Notes under the pieces: generated by a model | Told to the model about the DNA's origin: nothing | Databases searched by the model: none | Seen by the model: only the letters and a program-made list of their open reading frames with translations | Position numbers and translations under genes: made by a program | Part shown: positions 1 to 8,733 of the stretch, in pieces | How the letters are laid out: each line of letters starts with the position of its first letter | How positions within the stretch are numbered: the stretch's first letter is position 1 | Assembly (NCBI GenBank): GCA_964642505.1 | Contig: CAZXQY010000022.1 | Location: 1 to 31,035 of the forward strand | Reading direction: 5' to 3' | DNA length: 31,035 nucleotides | Origin: TMED69 sp964642505 | GTDB lineage: Bacteria; Pseudomonadota; Gammaproteobacteria; Ga0077536

Positions 1-57
1 GTTCAAACGGATAGTCACGAAGTTTTTGAAGACCGGGATTCATTCCTTTCCTTCTAA
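1..57 (+). CDS. leuD: 3' end of leuD, isopropylmalate isomerase small subunit (partial)
   Basis: The first 57 bases read in frame 1 as an 18-residue tail ending at TAA (55-57). The tail contains a Q-x-D...V-F-E-D pattern that resembles the C-terminus of LeuD proteins (a Q-x-D-D-A-I...Y/F-E stretch followed by a short polar/aromatic end). The next gene is leuB, which normally follows leuD in gammaproteobacteria. LeuD pairs with LeuC to isomerise 2- to 3-isopropylmalate. Only the tail is visible, so the call rests on a short similarity from memory plus context. Confidence 0.55.
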   Translation, partial: VQTDSHEVFEDRDSFLSF

Positions 58-169
58 TTAGAAAGCATTGCGCTAGTAGGTTTGTTGATGCTTCGTCCAT
101 TCGATTACGTACAATAGTTCTATTCTTTGGTATATTCTACACCAATCGGATTATCGAAGATAAAAAATA
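58..169 (+). other. leuD-leuB intergenic spacer with a weak promoter-like stretch
   Basis: This is a 112-nt AT-rich gap. It holds a TTGATG (85-90) and a TACAAT (110-115) separated by 19 nt, a poor but possible sigma70 promoter, and a small palindrome AATAG-TT-CTATT at 113-124. No terminator hairpin with a T-run is seen, so read-through from leuD into leuB is possible. Function is not established. Confidence 0.25.
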
Positions 170-1267
170 ATGACGCACAAAATTTTAATTCTCCCGGGTG
201 ACGGTATTGGTCCTGAAATAAGTGAAGCGGCGGTTAAAATTCTCGAGTGCCTTCAGGACGTGGCAGGTTTCAAGTTTGAAACAGAATTGGGCCTTATAGG
301 GGGGGCGGCGTTTGAGGATTCGGGTAATCCCTTGCCCGATAGCACGAAAGACTTAGCGAAGTCAGCAAACGGGGTTCTTTTCGGGGCGGTTGGAGGGCCA
401 GATTGGGATAAATTAGATAGGAACTTGCGACCTGAAAGCGGTTTGTTGAGGTTCCGATCAGAATTAGATTTGTTTTGTAATCTGAGACCCGCGACTCTTT
501 TTCCTGCGTTATCGGAATCTTCTGCTTTAAAATCGCATTTGATTTCAGGGCTCGATATGATGATCATCAGAGAACTGACTGGAGGGATCTATTTTGGGGA
601 GCCTAGAGGAATAGAGGTCAAAGAAGATGGGGTTAGAGTAGGTTACAATACTTTGGTTTATGATGAAAATGAGATTTCGCGCATTGCTAAAGCAGCTTTA
701 AAGGTTGCATCTAAAAGAGATTGTAAATTGTGTTCGGTAGACAAGGCTAATGTTCTGGAGGTATCTGAGCTTTGGAGAGAAGTGGTAAGCAAAGAAGCCC
801 TATCTTTTCCGCAAATTACTTTGGAACACATGTATGTGGATAATGCCGCGATGCAGTTAGTAAGAGCCCCGAAACAATTTGACGTGATCGTAACTGGTAA
901 TATGTTCGGTGATATCTTATCTGATTTGGGGGCTATGCTCACCGGATCGATTGGAATGCTCCCTTCTGCGTCGCTTGATTCGGGTAATTTTGGACTGTAT
1001 GAGCCGGTACACGGCTCGGCACCAGATATCGCTAACCGAAATGTGGCGAATCCCTTGGCCATGATTTTGTCAGTAGAAATGCTGCTCCGATATAGTCTTA
1101 GTGAAAAAACTTTAGCTAATTCTATTAAAACGGCTGTAGACGCAGTGTTGGCTGCGGGTTTTCGGACTAAGGACATAGCTTCTAAAGGTTCAAAAGTACT
1201 TGGAACGAATGAGATGGCGGTAGAGGTCTGTAAAAAATTAGAGAACGTATATGATGGCAAAACGTGA
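170..1267 (+). CDS. leuB: 3-isopropylmalate dehydrogenase
   Basis: LeuB oxidatively decarboxylates 3-isopropylmalate to 2-oxoisocaproate with NAD+, the third step of leucine synthesis, in the cytosol. The 365-residue protein has the family's usual length. It begins with the ILPGDGIGPEI dinucleotide-fold motif near residues 7-17, carries the substrate arginines in the L-R-P-E-S-G-L-L-R-F-R stretch near 86-96, and has the G-N-M-F-G-D-I-L-S-D-L metal/substrate motif and the GLYEPVHGSAPDIA signature. The ATG at 170 gives the expected N-terminus; a weak CGAAGA lies 9 nt upstream. Its 3' end overlaps asd by 17 bp, so the two are likely co-translated. Identity is secure. Confidence 0.97.
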   Translation: MTHKILILPGDGIGPEISEAAVKILECLQDVAGFKFETELGLIGGAAFEDSGNPLPDSTKDLAKSANGVLFGAVGGPDWDKLDRNLRPESGLLRFRSELDLFCNLRPATLFPALSESSALKSHLISGLDMMIIRELTGGIYFGEPRGIEVKEDGVRVGYNTLVYDENEISRIAKAALKVASKRDCKLCSVDKANVLEVSELWREVVSKEALSFPQITLEHMYVDNAAMQLVRAPKQFDVIVTGNMFGDILSDLGAMLTGSIGMLPSASLDSGNFGLYEPVHGSAPDIANRNVANPLAMILSVEMLLRYSLSEKTLANSIKTAVDAVLAAGFRTKDIASKGSKVLGTNEMAVEVCKKLENVYDGKT

Positions 1268-2285
1268 TCGGCTTTATAACGTAGCTATCGTAGGCGCTAC
1301 GGGTGCCGTGGGCGAAGTTATGTTGTCACTATTAAGTGATCGGAAATTCCCATATGGGAAGGTCTATGCACTTGCTAGTGCAAGATCGGCGGGCGAGAGA
1401 CTATCAATCGGAGGCTCCACTATAGTTGTCTCTTGCTTGGAAGAATTCGATTTCAATAAAGCCGATATAGCTTTTTTTTCTGCTGGAGGCTTGGTTTCGA
1501 AAAAGTTTGTGCCTGACGCAGTAAAGGCAGGTTGTGTCGTGATTGATAATACGTCTGCGTTCCGGTACTGCGAAAAGATTCCCCTCGTTGTTACCGAGGT
1601 AAATGCAGGGGACATAAAATCTTATGAGGAAACCGGCATAATTGCGAACCCCAATTGTTCGACTATCCAAATGGTCGTTGCTCTTAAACCGATACACGAC
1701 ATAGCGGAGGTAACTAGGGTGAATGTGGCGACTTACCAAGCTGTTTCCGGGACGGGGAAGTCGGGTTTGGAAGAACTGGCTGTCCAAACCGGAAATATTT
1801 TAAATGCTCGTCCGGTGGAATCAGTTGTTTATCCTAAGCAGATAGCCTTCAACTGTATTCCTCATATTGATGAATTTCTTGAGAACGGGTACACGAGAGA
1901 AGAGATGAAGATGGTTTGGGAAACGAAGAAAATCATGGGTTGCCCCTCAATCAAGGTAAATGCTACCGCCGTGAGGGTTCCTGTGTTTTTTGGACATTCT
2001 GAAGCGGTGCATATAGAAACGTCTAGAAAAATCACTAGAGCTCAGGTAATCAAGGCTCTCGAGAAGGCTCCAGGGGTGAGTGTGGTGGACGTAAGAGCAG
2101 ACGGAGGGTATCCCACTTCGGTTACGGAGGCAGTCGACAAGGACGACGTTTTTGTCGGTCGAATAAGAGAAGATATATCCCATCCTTCAGGAATAAACAT
2201 GTGGGTGGTGTCGGATAATGTTAGAAAAGGTGCCGCTTTGAATAGTATTCAAATAGCAGAATTATTGATTCATGAGCACCTATGA
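1251..2285 (+). CDS. asd: aspartate-semialdehyde dehydrogenase
   Basis: Asd reduces aspartyl-phosphate to aspartate semialdehyde with NADPH, the branch point to lysine/diaminopimelate, threonine and methionine. The N-terminal VAIVGATGAVG (residues 11-21) is the NADPH-binding loop; NPNCST contains the nucleophile Cys136; DNTSAFR and the later R/H region match the family. At 344 residues it has the normal length of the short (Pseudomonas-type) Asd. Two tandem ATG codons (1251 and 1254) are available. The gene starts inside leuB and is followed 18 nt later by fimV, the leuB-asd-fimV order common in Pseudomonadales-like bacteria. Confidence 0.96.
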   Translation: MMAKRDRLYNVAIVGATGAVGEVMLSLLSDRKFPYGKVYALASARSAGERLSIGGSTIVVSCLEEFDFNKADIAFFSAGGLVSKKFVPDAVKAGCVVIDNTSAFRYCEKIPLVVTEVNAGDIKSYEETGIIANPNCSTIQMVVALKPIHDIAEVTRVNVATYQAVSGTGKSGLEELAVQTGNILNARPVESVVYPKQIAFNCIPHIDEFLENGYTREEMKMVWETKKIMGCPSIKVNATAVRVPVFFGHSEAVHIETSRKITRAQVIKALEKAPGVSVVDVRADGGYPTSVTEAVDKDDVFVGRIREDISHPSGINMWVVSDNVRKGAALNSIQIAELLIHEHL

Positions 2286-2303
2286 TGGTGTAGTTGATCG
2301 ACG

Positions 2304-4094
2304 ATGAAGAGTGAAGTGAAGTTAAAACCCAGGTTCCTTTTTGCATTAAAGGCTGTAGTGGTAAACTTGGCCCTATTTTGGGGTCAGGTTTCCTTTGCTG
2401 TGGGAATGGGTTCTATAACCACTACATCTTTTTTAAACCAAAATTTTGAGGCTAGGATACAGTTAAATGATGGGGACGAACTTGATTTGGAGAAAATTTC
2501 AGTTCGCCTGGCTAAAAGCGGTGATTTTGAACGCGCAGGGATACCATTTAGTTCCACGTTATTTAAGCTAAAGTTTTCTATTGAAGAGGAGTTTTTGCGA
2601 CAACCCTATGTACGAGTTTGGTCGGATGTTCCTATCAACGATCCTTATCTGCACTTTGTTGTAGAATTGGCGCTCGAGTCGAGTTCCATATCGAAGGAAT
2701 TCACAGTACTGGTTGACCCGGCAAGTTTTTTCGATCAGGCAGTTCCTAGCTCCCAAACCCGAAAACAAACTGGACCGGTAACTACCATAGGACCTATTGG
2801 AAGAAGGGACACTCTTTGGCCTCTTGCCGAAAAATATCGACCTGGCGATGAGTTTTCGGTTGAGCAAATGATGGTAGCTCTGGTTCAAAAAAATCCGTCT
2901 TCATTTGGTCGAAGTAATGTCAATATCTTACTTCAGGGTTCGACCCTAGTGGTTCCTTCAAAGGAAGAGATCTCTCGAAGCAGCAAGGGGGAAGCTCGCG
3001 AAGAGGTAAGGCGGCAATATCGGGTTTGGAAGGAATCAAAACAGATCTTAGAAACATTTGGTGAAAACGAGAGTCCCGTTGAGAATAAAGCTCGACTAGA
3101 ATTGCTGGCGCCGAATTCACAATCTACGGTAGATACAAAGGCATCAGTACTATTAGAAGAGGAAGTAGTAGTCCAGGCTATCCAGAATGCTGAGTTGGAG
3201 GAGAGACTGAAGGACTCTGAACAGGTTATTGCGTTGCTTCGTCGGCAGTCTGATTCTCAGCGAGGTGAAATAGAAGCCCTGAAGGACCGAATTGAGGAGC
3301 TTAGTGATCCGACGAAAAAGACATTGACTGAGTTCGATTCTAATCGGGACGTTGAAAATTTATCCCCACGAAATTATTTTTGGTGGATTCTATTAGGATT
3401 TTCGCCGATTGTCTTAGCGACTTTCTTTTTCGTTCGTAAAAAGTCAAAAGCCGCTATTAACCCATTAGGCAGTACCACGATTTCGGGAGTGCAAAAAAGC
3501 TCTCGTGGCAACGGTAGCTTAGAGAAAAAATCTGTTGTAGATCCGTTGAGTGAGCCACCTAAAATTCCCGTGAGCGATAATCGAGACGAGCCGTCGACGA
3601 CGAGAGACAAAAAAGATCCGTTGGCGGGACTAAATGTGTATTTGGCTTATGAGAGATATGAGGAGGCAAAAAAAATAATAAGAAGGGCGATTACAGATAT
3701 GCCGGGTGATCTAACTTATAGAATTAAGCTGCTAGAGGTTTTGGTAGCCATGAATAATTCTGATGAGTTTCGAAAGGAAGCTCTTCTCATAAAAGACGTA
3801 GCAGGTACAGAGGGAGCTGAGTGGGCGAATATTCTTGCCTTATGGGATGAGTTCGAAGATAGGGATGCCTTAATAAACGCCCCTGGATCTGGGGCGCCCG
3901 AAAGTTTCAATCAAGAAAGTGCTGAAGTTGATTTGACGGTAACAGAAAGTGATGTTTCAGATCTGGGTGATGTAGGAGACAAAGAATCGGAATCTTTTGA
4001 AATAGATTTGAGTATCGAAGAAGAATTCTCTGATCCTGATGACGGCAAATCTTCCGGTCTTTCGATTACGCCCGTTGATAAAAAGAGCGAGTGA
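2304..4094 (+). CDS. fimV: FimV/HubP-like polar peptidoglycan-binding protein, short form
   Basis: FimV proteins sit at the cell pole, bind peptidoglycan through LysM, and organise type IV pili or polar complexes. Seen here: a signal peptide or N-terminal membrane segment (residues 10-33), the FimV N-terminal beta domain (about 34-139), a LysM-like segment (about 163-220), an acidic coiled coil (about 283-334), a transmembrane helix (about 358-377) and a cytoplasmic TPR-like block beginning DPLAGLNVYLAYERYEEA (about 438-525), then an acidic tail ending at 596. Pseudomonas FimV is much longer and ends in a conserved C-terminal helical motif that I cannot find here, nor in the 72 nt that follow. 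The asd-fimV-truA context supports the name. Confidence 0.88.
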   Translation: MKSEVKLKPRFLFALKAVVVNLALFWGQVSFAVGMGSITTTSFLNQNFEARIQLNDGDELDLEKISVRLAKSGDFERAGIPFSSTLFKLKFSIEEEFLRQPYVRVWSDVPINDPYLHFVVELALESSSISKEFTVLVDPASFFDQAVPSSQTRKQTGPVTTIGPIGRRDTLWPLAEKYRPGDEFSVEQMMVALVQKNPSSFGRSNVNILLQGSTLVVPSKEEISRSSKGEAREEVRRQYRVWKESKQILETFGENESPVENKARLELLAPNSQSTVDTKASVLLEEEVVVQAIQNAELEERLKDSEQVIALLRRQSDSQRGEIEALKDRIEELSDPTKKTLTEFDSNRDVENLSPRNYFWWILLGFSPIVLATFFFVRKKSKAAINPLGSTTISGVQKSSRGNGSLEKKSVVDPLSEPPKIPVSDNRDEPSTTRDKKDPLAGLNVYLAYERYEEAKKIIRRAITDMPGDLTYRIKLLEVLVAMNNSDEFRKEALLIKDVAGTEGAEWANILALWDEFEDRDALINAPGSGAPESFNQESAEVDLTVTESDVSDLGDVGDKESESFEIDLSIEEEFSDPDDGKSSGLSITPVDKKSE

Positions 4095-4175
4095 CTGTTC
4101 TTTTGATTTGTTGTCTTCCGTGTCGTTTGGAAAAGAATGCGAAAGTCTATGGATGCTAGTTAGGGATTGGTTGTG

Positions 4176-4958
4176 ATGAGGTTGGCAATGGGAATCGAGT
4201 ATCGAGGATCAGATTTCTTTGGGTGGCAGCGCCAAGACGGACTTAGAACGGTTCAAGAGGAACTTGAAAATGCTCTTTCCCTAGTCGCTGACGCTAAAGT
4301 TTCGGCGGTCTGTGCTGGGCGTACTGATACGGGTGTTCACGCGTTAAAGCAAGTCATTCATTTTGATACCCCGTCTGTTCGCCAAGATTATTCGTGGGTT
4401 CAGGGAAGTAATTCCAATTTGCCGAAAGATATCAGCGTTAATTGGTGTACTAGGATGAATGAGTCGTTCCATGCACGGTATTCGGCGCTAAGCAGAACAT
4501 ACAAGTACATTATATTGAATCGCAAATTCCGCTCTGGTGTTAGCTACGACTCGGCCAATTGGATCGCAAACGGGTTGGACGAGTCGAAAATGACGTCGGC
4601 GGCCAGTCTTCTGGTTGGCAAACATGATTTTTCTGCTTTCAGGGCTCGAGGATGTCAGGCTAAGTCGCCAGTAAAGGAGATTAAGACTATTTTCGTTTCT
4701 CGATTCGACGATTACGTAGTTATTTCAGTGGAGGCTGATGGATTCTTACAGAGAATGGTTCGTAATATAGCTGGCCTGTTGATCGAAATTGGGGCTAGCC
4801 GGAAACAACCTACTTGGGCCCGAGAAGTACTCGCGTCTAAGTGTCGAAGTATGGGTGGGGTTACCGCGCCTCCACAGGGGTTATATCTGGTAAATGTTGG
4901 GTATCCAGAGAAATACGGAATTCCAGAAATGCCGGTGTCCCTCACTTTAGGGTTGTAG
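4176..4958 (+). CDS. truA: tRNA pseudouridine(38-40) synthase
   Basis: TruA converts uridines 38-40 of the tRNA anticodon arm to pseudouridine. The protein opens with a G-I-E-Y-R-G-S-D-F-F-G-W-Q-R-Q block and has the catalytic motif CAGRTDTGVHA, whose Asp is the nucleophile (Asp51 counted from the ATG at 4176). Later F-x-A-R-Y-S-A and D-G-F-L-Q-R-M-V-R-N motifs are also typical. The frame stays open to a TTG at 4167 and a GTG at 4173; an AGGG at 4162-4165 could serve either GTG 4173 or ATG 4176. I chose the ATG, giving 260 residues. The 80-nt gap after fimV shows no clear terminator. Confidence 0.95.
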   Translation: MRLAMGIEYRGSDFFGWQRQDGLRTVQEELENALSLVADAKVSAVCAGRTDTGVHALKQVIHFDTPSVRQDYSWVQGSNSNLPKDISVNWCTRMNESFHARYSALSRTYKYIILNRKFRSGVSYDSANWIANGLDESKMTSAASLLVGKHDFSAFRARGCQAKSPVKEIKTIFVSRFDDYVVISVEADGFLQRMVRNIAGLLIEIGASRKQPTWAREVLASKCRSMGGVTAPPQGLYLVNVGYPEKYGIPEMPVSLTLGL

Positions 4959-4986
4959 GTTCTCCACAAAAAAACTTAATTGGAAG

Positions 4987-5029
4987 ATTGTTAGTTTCCC
5001 AACTTAAGTGGGATAATTAGTCTAACAAT
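4987..5029 (+). promoter_or_regulatory. Putative trpF promoter overlapped by a nested dyad (operator candidate)
   Basis: In the 92-95-nt truA-trpF gap lie TTGTTA (4988-4993) and GATAAT (5012-5017), 18 nt apart, a reasonable sigma70 promoter with a start near 5024. Two inverted repeats are nested on it. The outer arms are ATTGTTAG (4987-4994) and CTAACAAT (5022-5029), perfect over 8 bp. The inner arms are TCCC (4997-5000) and GGGA (5010-5013) around the perfect palindrome ACTTAAGT (5002-5009), with one bulged A. The inner dyad fills the spacer, where a repressor would block polymerase. The leader left before trpF is only about 30 nt, too short for a Trp leader peptide and attenuator. Confidence 0.5.
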
Positions 5030-5053
5030 GCAGAATCATACTGGTGATATATG

Positions 5054-5686
5054 ATGACTACTGTTAGAGTTAAAATTTGTGGAATAACTAATAAAGAAGA
5101 TGCTTTGAAAGCTGTTGATTTCGGGGCAGATGCTCTGGGCTTCATTTTTCATCGATCGAGTCCAAGATATATAGACCCACAACGTGCGAGGGAAATAATA
5201 AAGACCTTACCGCCGTTCGTAAACAAGGTCGGTCTGTTCGTAAATGAGGAGGCTGATAACATAAAAAAAACCATTGATATTTCTGGGGTAGATTCACTCC
5301 AATTTCACGGAGAAGAGGAAGAGTTTTTTTGTTCGTCTTTTAATAGGCCTTGGATCAAAACGATTAAGGTGACGGGAACGACAAGTCTACAAAAAGAAAT
5401 TGGACGATTTCTGGGGGCGTCTGCTTTGCTGTTTGACACTGGCGACGACCTTTTGGCTGGAGGTACTGGTAAAAGTTTCGAATGGTCGCTGATTCCTGAC
5501 TCATTGGATAAACCTATTATCGTTGCTGGAGGATTGATGCCGAGCAATGTGCAACAAGTGGTCGATGTAGTTAGCCCGTTTGCAGTGGATGTTTGTAGTG
5601 GCGTAGAGCATAAAAAAGGGAAGAAAAATATCAATAAAATGAAAGAGTTTATTTCAAGGGCGAAGAAGAGGGAACTTCATGTCTAA
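5054..5686 (+). CDS. trpF: phosphoribosylanthranilate isomerase
   Basis: TrpF isomerises N-(5'-phosphoribosyl)anthranilate to CdRP in tryptophan synthesis. It is a single TIM barrel of 210 residues, separate from TrpC as in Pseudomonas and unlike the TrpCF fusion of enterics. Visible motifs are VKICGIT with the catalytic Cys9, ADALGFIFHRSSPR, QFHGEE, LLFDTG (probable catalytic Asp) and the phosphate-binding V-A-G-G-L and V-D-V-C-S-G-V-E segments. An upstream ATG at 5051 is in frame, but GGTGA at 5043-5047 is better spaced for 5054. The 3' end overlaps trpB by 8 bp. Confidence 0.96.
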   Translation: MTTVRVKICGITNKEDALKAVDFGADALGFIFHRSSPRYIDPQRAREIIKTLPPFVNKVGLFVNEEADNIKKTIDISGVDSLQFHGEEEEFFCSSFNRPWIKTIKVTGTTSLQKEIGRFLGASALLFDTGDDLLAGGTGKSFEWSLIPDSLDKPIIVAGGLMPSNVQQVVDVVSPFAVDVCSGVEHKKGKKNINKMKEFISRAKKRELHV

Positions 5687-6911
5687 TAGCCTAAAAAGTG
5701 GCGTGGTTGAGAAAAATAAAGAATTGCCGGATGAGGCTGGCCATTTTGGCCAATATGGAGGCCGATTCGTGGCCGAAACTCTTATGACCCCTCTACAAGA
5801 GCTCGAACTCGCCTACAAAAGGTATAAGTCCGATCCTGATTTCCTGTCAACGTTAAAGGAAGATTTAAACAAATTTGTCGGAAGGCCCACGCCGCTATAT
5901 TTTGCAGAGCGACTGACCGAGAGGATTGGAGGGGCTAATATATATCTTAAACGAGAAGACTTGAATCACACCGGGGCTCACAAAGTGAATAATACCGTTG
6001 GCCAAGGTTTGCTGGCTCAAAGAATGGGTAAGCCTAGAATAATAGCTGAGACGGGTGCTGGCCAGCACGGCGTTGCTAGTGCGACTGTCGCTGCTAGGTT
6101 AGGAATGAAGTGCCGAATTTATATGGGAAGCGAAGACATGAAGAGGCAATCTCCCAATGTCTTTAGGATGAAATTATTGGGTGCCGAAGTGTGCCCGGTC
6201 GAATCGGGTTCTAAAACTCTAAAAGACGCTCTAAATGAGGCCCTGCGAGATTGGGTGACCAATGTAGACGATACCTATTACATGATAGGTACCGTGGCTG
6301 GTCCACATCCCTATCCACAAATAGTACGTGATTTCCAGTCGATTATTGGTGAAGAGACTAGAGCCCAATGTCTTAACCTAGAAGGACGCTTGCCGGACGC
6401 TCTAGTGGCATGTGTTGGAGGGGGGTCTAATGCTATAGGACTTTTTTATCCCTTTCTGAAAGATGAAGCTGTTGAATTGATTGGAGTAGAGGCTGGGGGT
6501 GAGGGTTTGATGACCGGTAAGCATTCGGCACCATTGAGCACGGGAAGTCCAGGGGTTCTTCACGGTAATAGGACATATCTAATGCAAGATGAGTGTGGCC
6601 AGATAAGTGGCACTCATTCTATTTCTGCGGGGCTAGATTATCCGGGCGTCGGGCCCGAACACTCCTGGCTCAAGGACGTTGGCCGTGCTAGGTACGAAAC
6701 TGTGACTGACGATGAAGCACTTTCTGCTTTTGAACGTCTTTCTTTGTTGGAAGGTATAATACCTGCCTTGGAAACAAGTCACGCTCTGGCTTATACGGAA
6801 AAGTTAGCTAGAAAGATGGGTAGAGATAAGGTGATAGTCGTGAATCTTTCTGGTAGGGGGGATAAGGATTTACTCACGGTAGCCTCTGCAAAAGAGATAG
6901 TTGTATCCTGA
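5679..6911 (+). CDS. trpB: tryptophan synthase beta chain
   Basis: TrpB joins indole to serine with PLP, forming L-tryptophan; it works in an alpha2-beta2 complex with TrpA. The 410-residue protein has the signature LKREDLNHTGAHKVNN with the PLP lysine at Lys102, the AETGAGQHG loop with the catalytic glutamate, and the phosphate-binding GGGSNA. The N-terminus is about 15 residues longer than in E. coli, which is common in this lineage. The ATG at 5679 lies inside the end of trpF, which suggests translational coupling. Placing trpBA between trpF and accD is seen in Marinobacter-like gammaproteobacteria, whereas Pseudomonas keeps trpBA elsewhere. Confidence 0.97.
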   Translation: MSNSLKSGVVEKNKELPDEAGHFGQYGGRFVAETLMTPLQELELAYKRYKSDPDFLSTLKEDLNKFVGRPTPLYFAERLTERIGGANIYLKREDLNHTGAHKVNNTVGQGLLAQRMGKPRIIAETGAGQHGVASATVAARLGMKCRIYMGSEDMKRQSPNVFRMKLLGAEVCPVESGSKTLKDALNEALRDWVTNVDDTYYMIGTVAGPHPYPQIVRDFQSIIGEETRAQCLNLEGRLPDALVACVGGGSNAIGLFYPFLKDEAVELIGVEAGGEGLMTGKHSAPLSTGSPGVLHGNRTYLMQDECGQISGTHSISAGLDYPGVGPEHSWLKDVGRARYETVTDDEALSAFERLSLLEGIIPALETSHALAYTEKLARKMGRDKVIVVNLSGRGDKDLLTVASAKEIVVS

Positions 6912-6935
6912 GCGATGTAAGATTTTGGTAACTTT

Positions 6936-7736
6936 ATGAAACGAATAGCCGAATGTTTTAAAAGTCTTAGAAGTGAAGGGAAAAAAGGTTTGGTGACTTT
7001 TGTGACTGCAGGGGACCCGAATCTAGAGAGCACTCTGGATTTCATGCGTGCTTTGGTTCGCGGTGGAACAAATATTATAGAACTCGGGGTTCCTTTTTCT
7101 GATCCGATGGCAGACGGACCAACTATTCAGAGGTCGAGCGAACGTGCTTTGTCGGCAGGAACTGACTTGAAAAGTATATTTCGGATAGTGGAGCGTTTTC
7201 GAGAGAGGGATAAAGAAACTCCGGTAGTGCTTATGGGATATGTGAATCCGTTTGAAAAAATGGGTTTCAAAAAGTTTGCGAGTGACGCTAGTAGGGTAGG
7301 AGTTGACGGTGTACTAGTAGTCGACCTGCCTCCTGACGAATCTTGGGCTCAAAATGCTGCCTTGCGGACGACCGGTATTGACCAAGTTTTCTTGGTTGCG
7401 CCTAATTCCTCGACTTCTAGAGTTAAGAAGATTGGCAAGCTAGCGTCTGGATTTGTGTATTTCGTCTCTGTTAAGGGTGTTACCGGAGATAAGACAATTG
7501 CTGCTGATTCAATCAGAGATCAGGTGGCAGCCGTGCGAGCGTCAACTGAATTGCCAATTGGGCTGGGATTCGGTATAAAGACGCCGAATAATGCTAGGGA
7601 AGCCGCTAATATGTCAGACGCCATCGTGGTTGGAAGTGCGTTAGTTGAAATCATTGAAGAAAACAGAGATGCAAAAAAAACGGAAGATCTCTTGGAAAGG
7701 TTCGTGAGAGAGATTCGAGGAGCTATAGATGAATAG
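6936..7736 (+). CDS. trpA: tryptophan synthase alpha chain
   Basis: TrpA cleaves indole-3-glycerol phosphate to indole, which is channelled to TrpB. The TIM-barrel protein has 266 residues. It keeps the catalytic pair Glu49 (in I-I-E-L-G-V-P-F-S-D-P) and Asp60 (in M-A-D-G-P), at the same positions as in the E. coli enzyme. The loop G-V-T-G and the phosphate-binding G-L-G-F-G-I are present. It starts 24 nt after trpB. An A8 tract near its end (about 7673-7680) is in frame and encodes A-K-K. Confidence 0.97.
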   Translation: MKRIAECFKSLRSEGKKGLVTFVTAGDPNLESTLDFMRALVRGGTNIIELGVPFSDPMADGPTIQRSSERALSAGTDLKSIFRIVERFRERDKETPVVLMGYVNPFEKMGFKKFASDASRVGVDGVLVVDLPPDESWAQNAALRTTGIDQVFLVAPNSSTSRVKKIGKLASGFVYFVSVKGVTGDKTIAADSIRDQVAAVRASTELPIGLGFGIKTPNNAREAANMSDAIVVGSALVEIIEENRDAKKTEDLLERFVREIRGAIDE

Positions 7737-7765
7737 ATTTTTTCTAATTTTAGATTTGGTACAAA

Positions 7766-8659
7766 GTGAATTGGTTTAAAAAGCTTCTGCCTAAAAGCAT
7801 AAGAATAGAGGGCACTGCCAAGCGGTCTATTCCAGAGGGACTGTGGGATAGCTGTAGTCAATGTAAAGCAGTCCTTTATCGTCCCGAACTGGAACGGAAT
7901 CAAAAAGTTTGTATGAAATGTGGCTTTCACATGAGAATCGGAGCGCGGGAACGTCTGAATTATTTTTTTGATGAAATTGGTAGCTTTGAGATCGGGAAAG
8001 ACGTACAGCCACGAGATTTCCTAAAATTCAAAGATGTAAAAAAATATAAAGATCGATTGGTGGCCGCGAAGAAAAAGACTGGAGAAAGCGATGCGTTAAT
8101 CGTATTTAGTGGTACTGTTTGCAAAATTCCTCTTGTCGCAGCTGCTTTTGAATTCGAGTTTTTAGGTGGCTCGATGGGGTCGGTGGTAGGAGAGAAATTT
8201 GTTAGAGCGGTGCGTCACGCGATAGAGAATAAGTTGCCTTTTGTGTGTTTTTGTTCCAGTGGGGGAGCGCGTATGCAAGAAGGCTTGATTTCTCTTATGC
8301 AAATGGCAAAAACTAGTAGCGCCCTAGGAGAACTCCGGGAAAATGCTTTGCCATACATAACTGTTCTAGCTGATCCGACCACGGGAGGGGTGTCGGCTAG
8401 TTTAGGAACTTTGGGAGATGTCATAATAGCGGAGCCGAAGGCCCTGATCGGTTTTGCGGGCCCCAGGGTGATCGAGCAAACCGTTGGTCAAGTTTTACCA
8501 GAAGGGTTTCAGAGGAGTGAATTTCTTTTAAAGCATGGGGCGATCGATATGATAGTGGAGAGAAAGGATTTACGGGAGAAGATCGCTAAAATTAATGCTC
8601 TCTTTACCAATCAAATGGGAGTTTTTGAAGCCGATGCTGAAGGCGGCGAAACGAAGTGA
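7766..8659 (+). CDS. accD: acetyl-CoA carboxylase carboxyltransferase beta subunit
   Basis: AccD with AccA transfers the carboxyl group from biotin to acetyl-CoA, making malonyl-CoA for fatty acids. The N-terminal zinc ribbon has Cys30, Cys33, Cys49 and Cys52; the crotonase-like body contains F-M/L-G-G-S-M-G-S-V-V-G, S-G-G-A-R-M-Q-E and the G-P-R-V-I-E-Q-T-V stretch. The start is GTG at 7766, giving an N-terminus that aligns with E. coli AccD, though no good ribosome-binding site precedes it. At 297 residues it is close to the family length. It follows trpA by 29 nt and precedes folC, a widely conserved neighbourhood. Confidence 0.97.
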   Translation: MNWFKKLLPKSIRIEGTAKRSIPEGLWDSCSQCKAVLYRPELERNQKVCMKCGFHMRIGARERLNYFFDEIGSFEIGKDVQPRDFLKFKDVKKYKDRLVAAKKKTGESDALIVFSGTVCKIPLVAAAFEFEFLGGSMGSVVGEKFVRAVRHAIENKLPFVCFCSSGGARMQEGLISLMQMAKTSSALGELRENALPYITVLADPTTGGVSASLGTLGDVIIAEPKALIGFAGPRVIEQTVGQVLPEGFQRSEFLLKHGAIDMIVERKDLREKIAKINALFTNQMGVFEADAEGGETK

Positions 8660-8733
8660 AGCTATAGACGTCGCTCTGATGATTCGTTCTCTTTTCTCAC
8701 TGCTGAAAGACCGGGTAAAAAAGTAGGTTAACA

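Noticed and set aside
4959..5053. A trp attenuator with leader peptide before trpF
   Set aside because: No short frame with tandem Trp codons is present, there is no terminator T-run, and the predicted leader is only about 30 nt.
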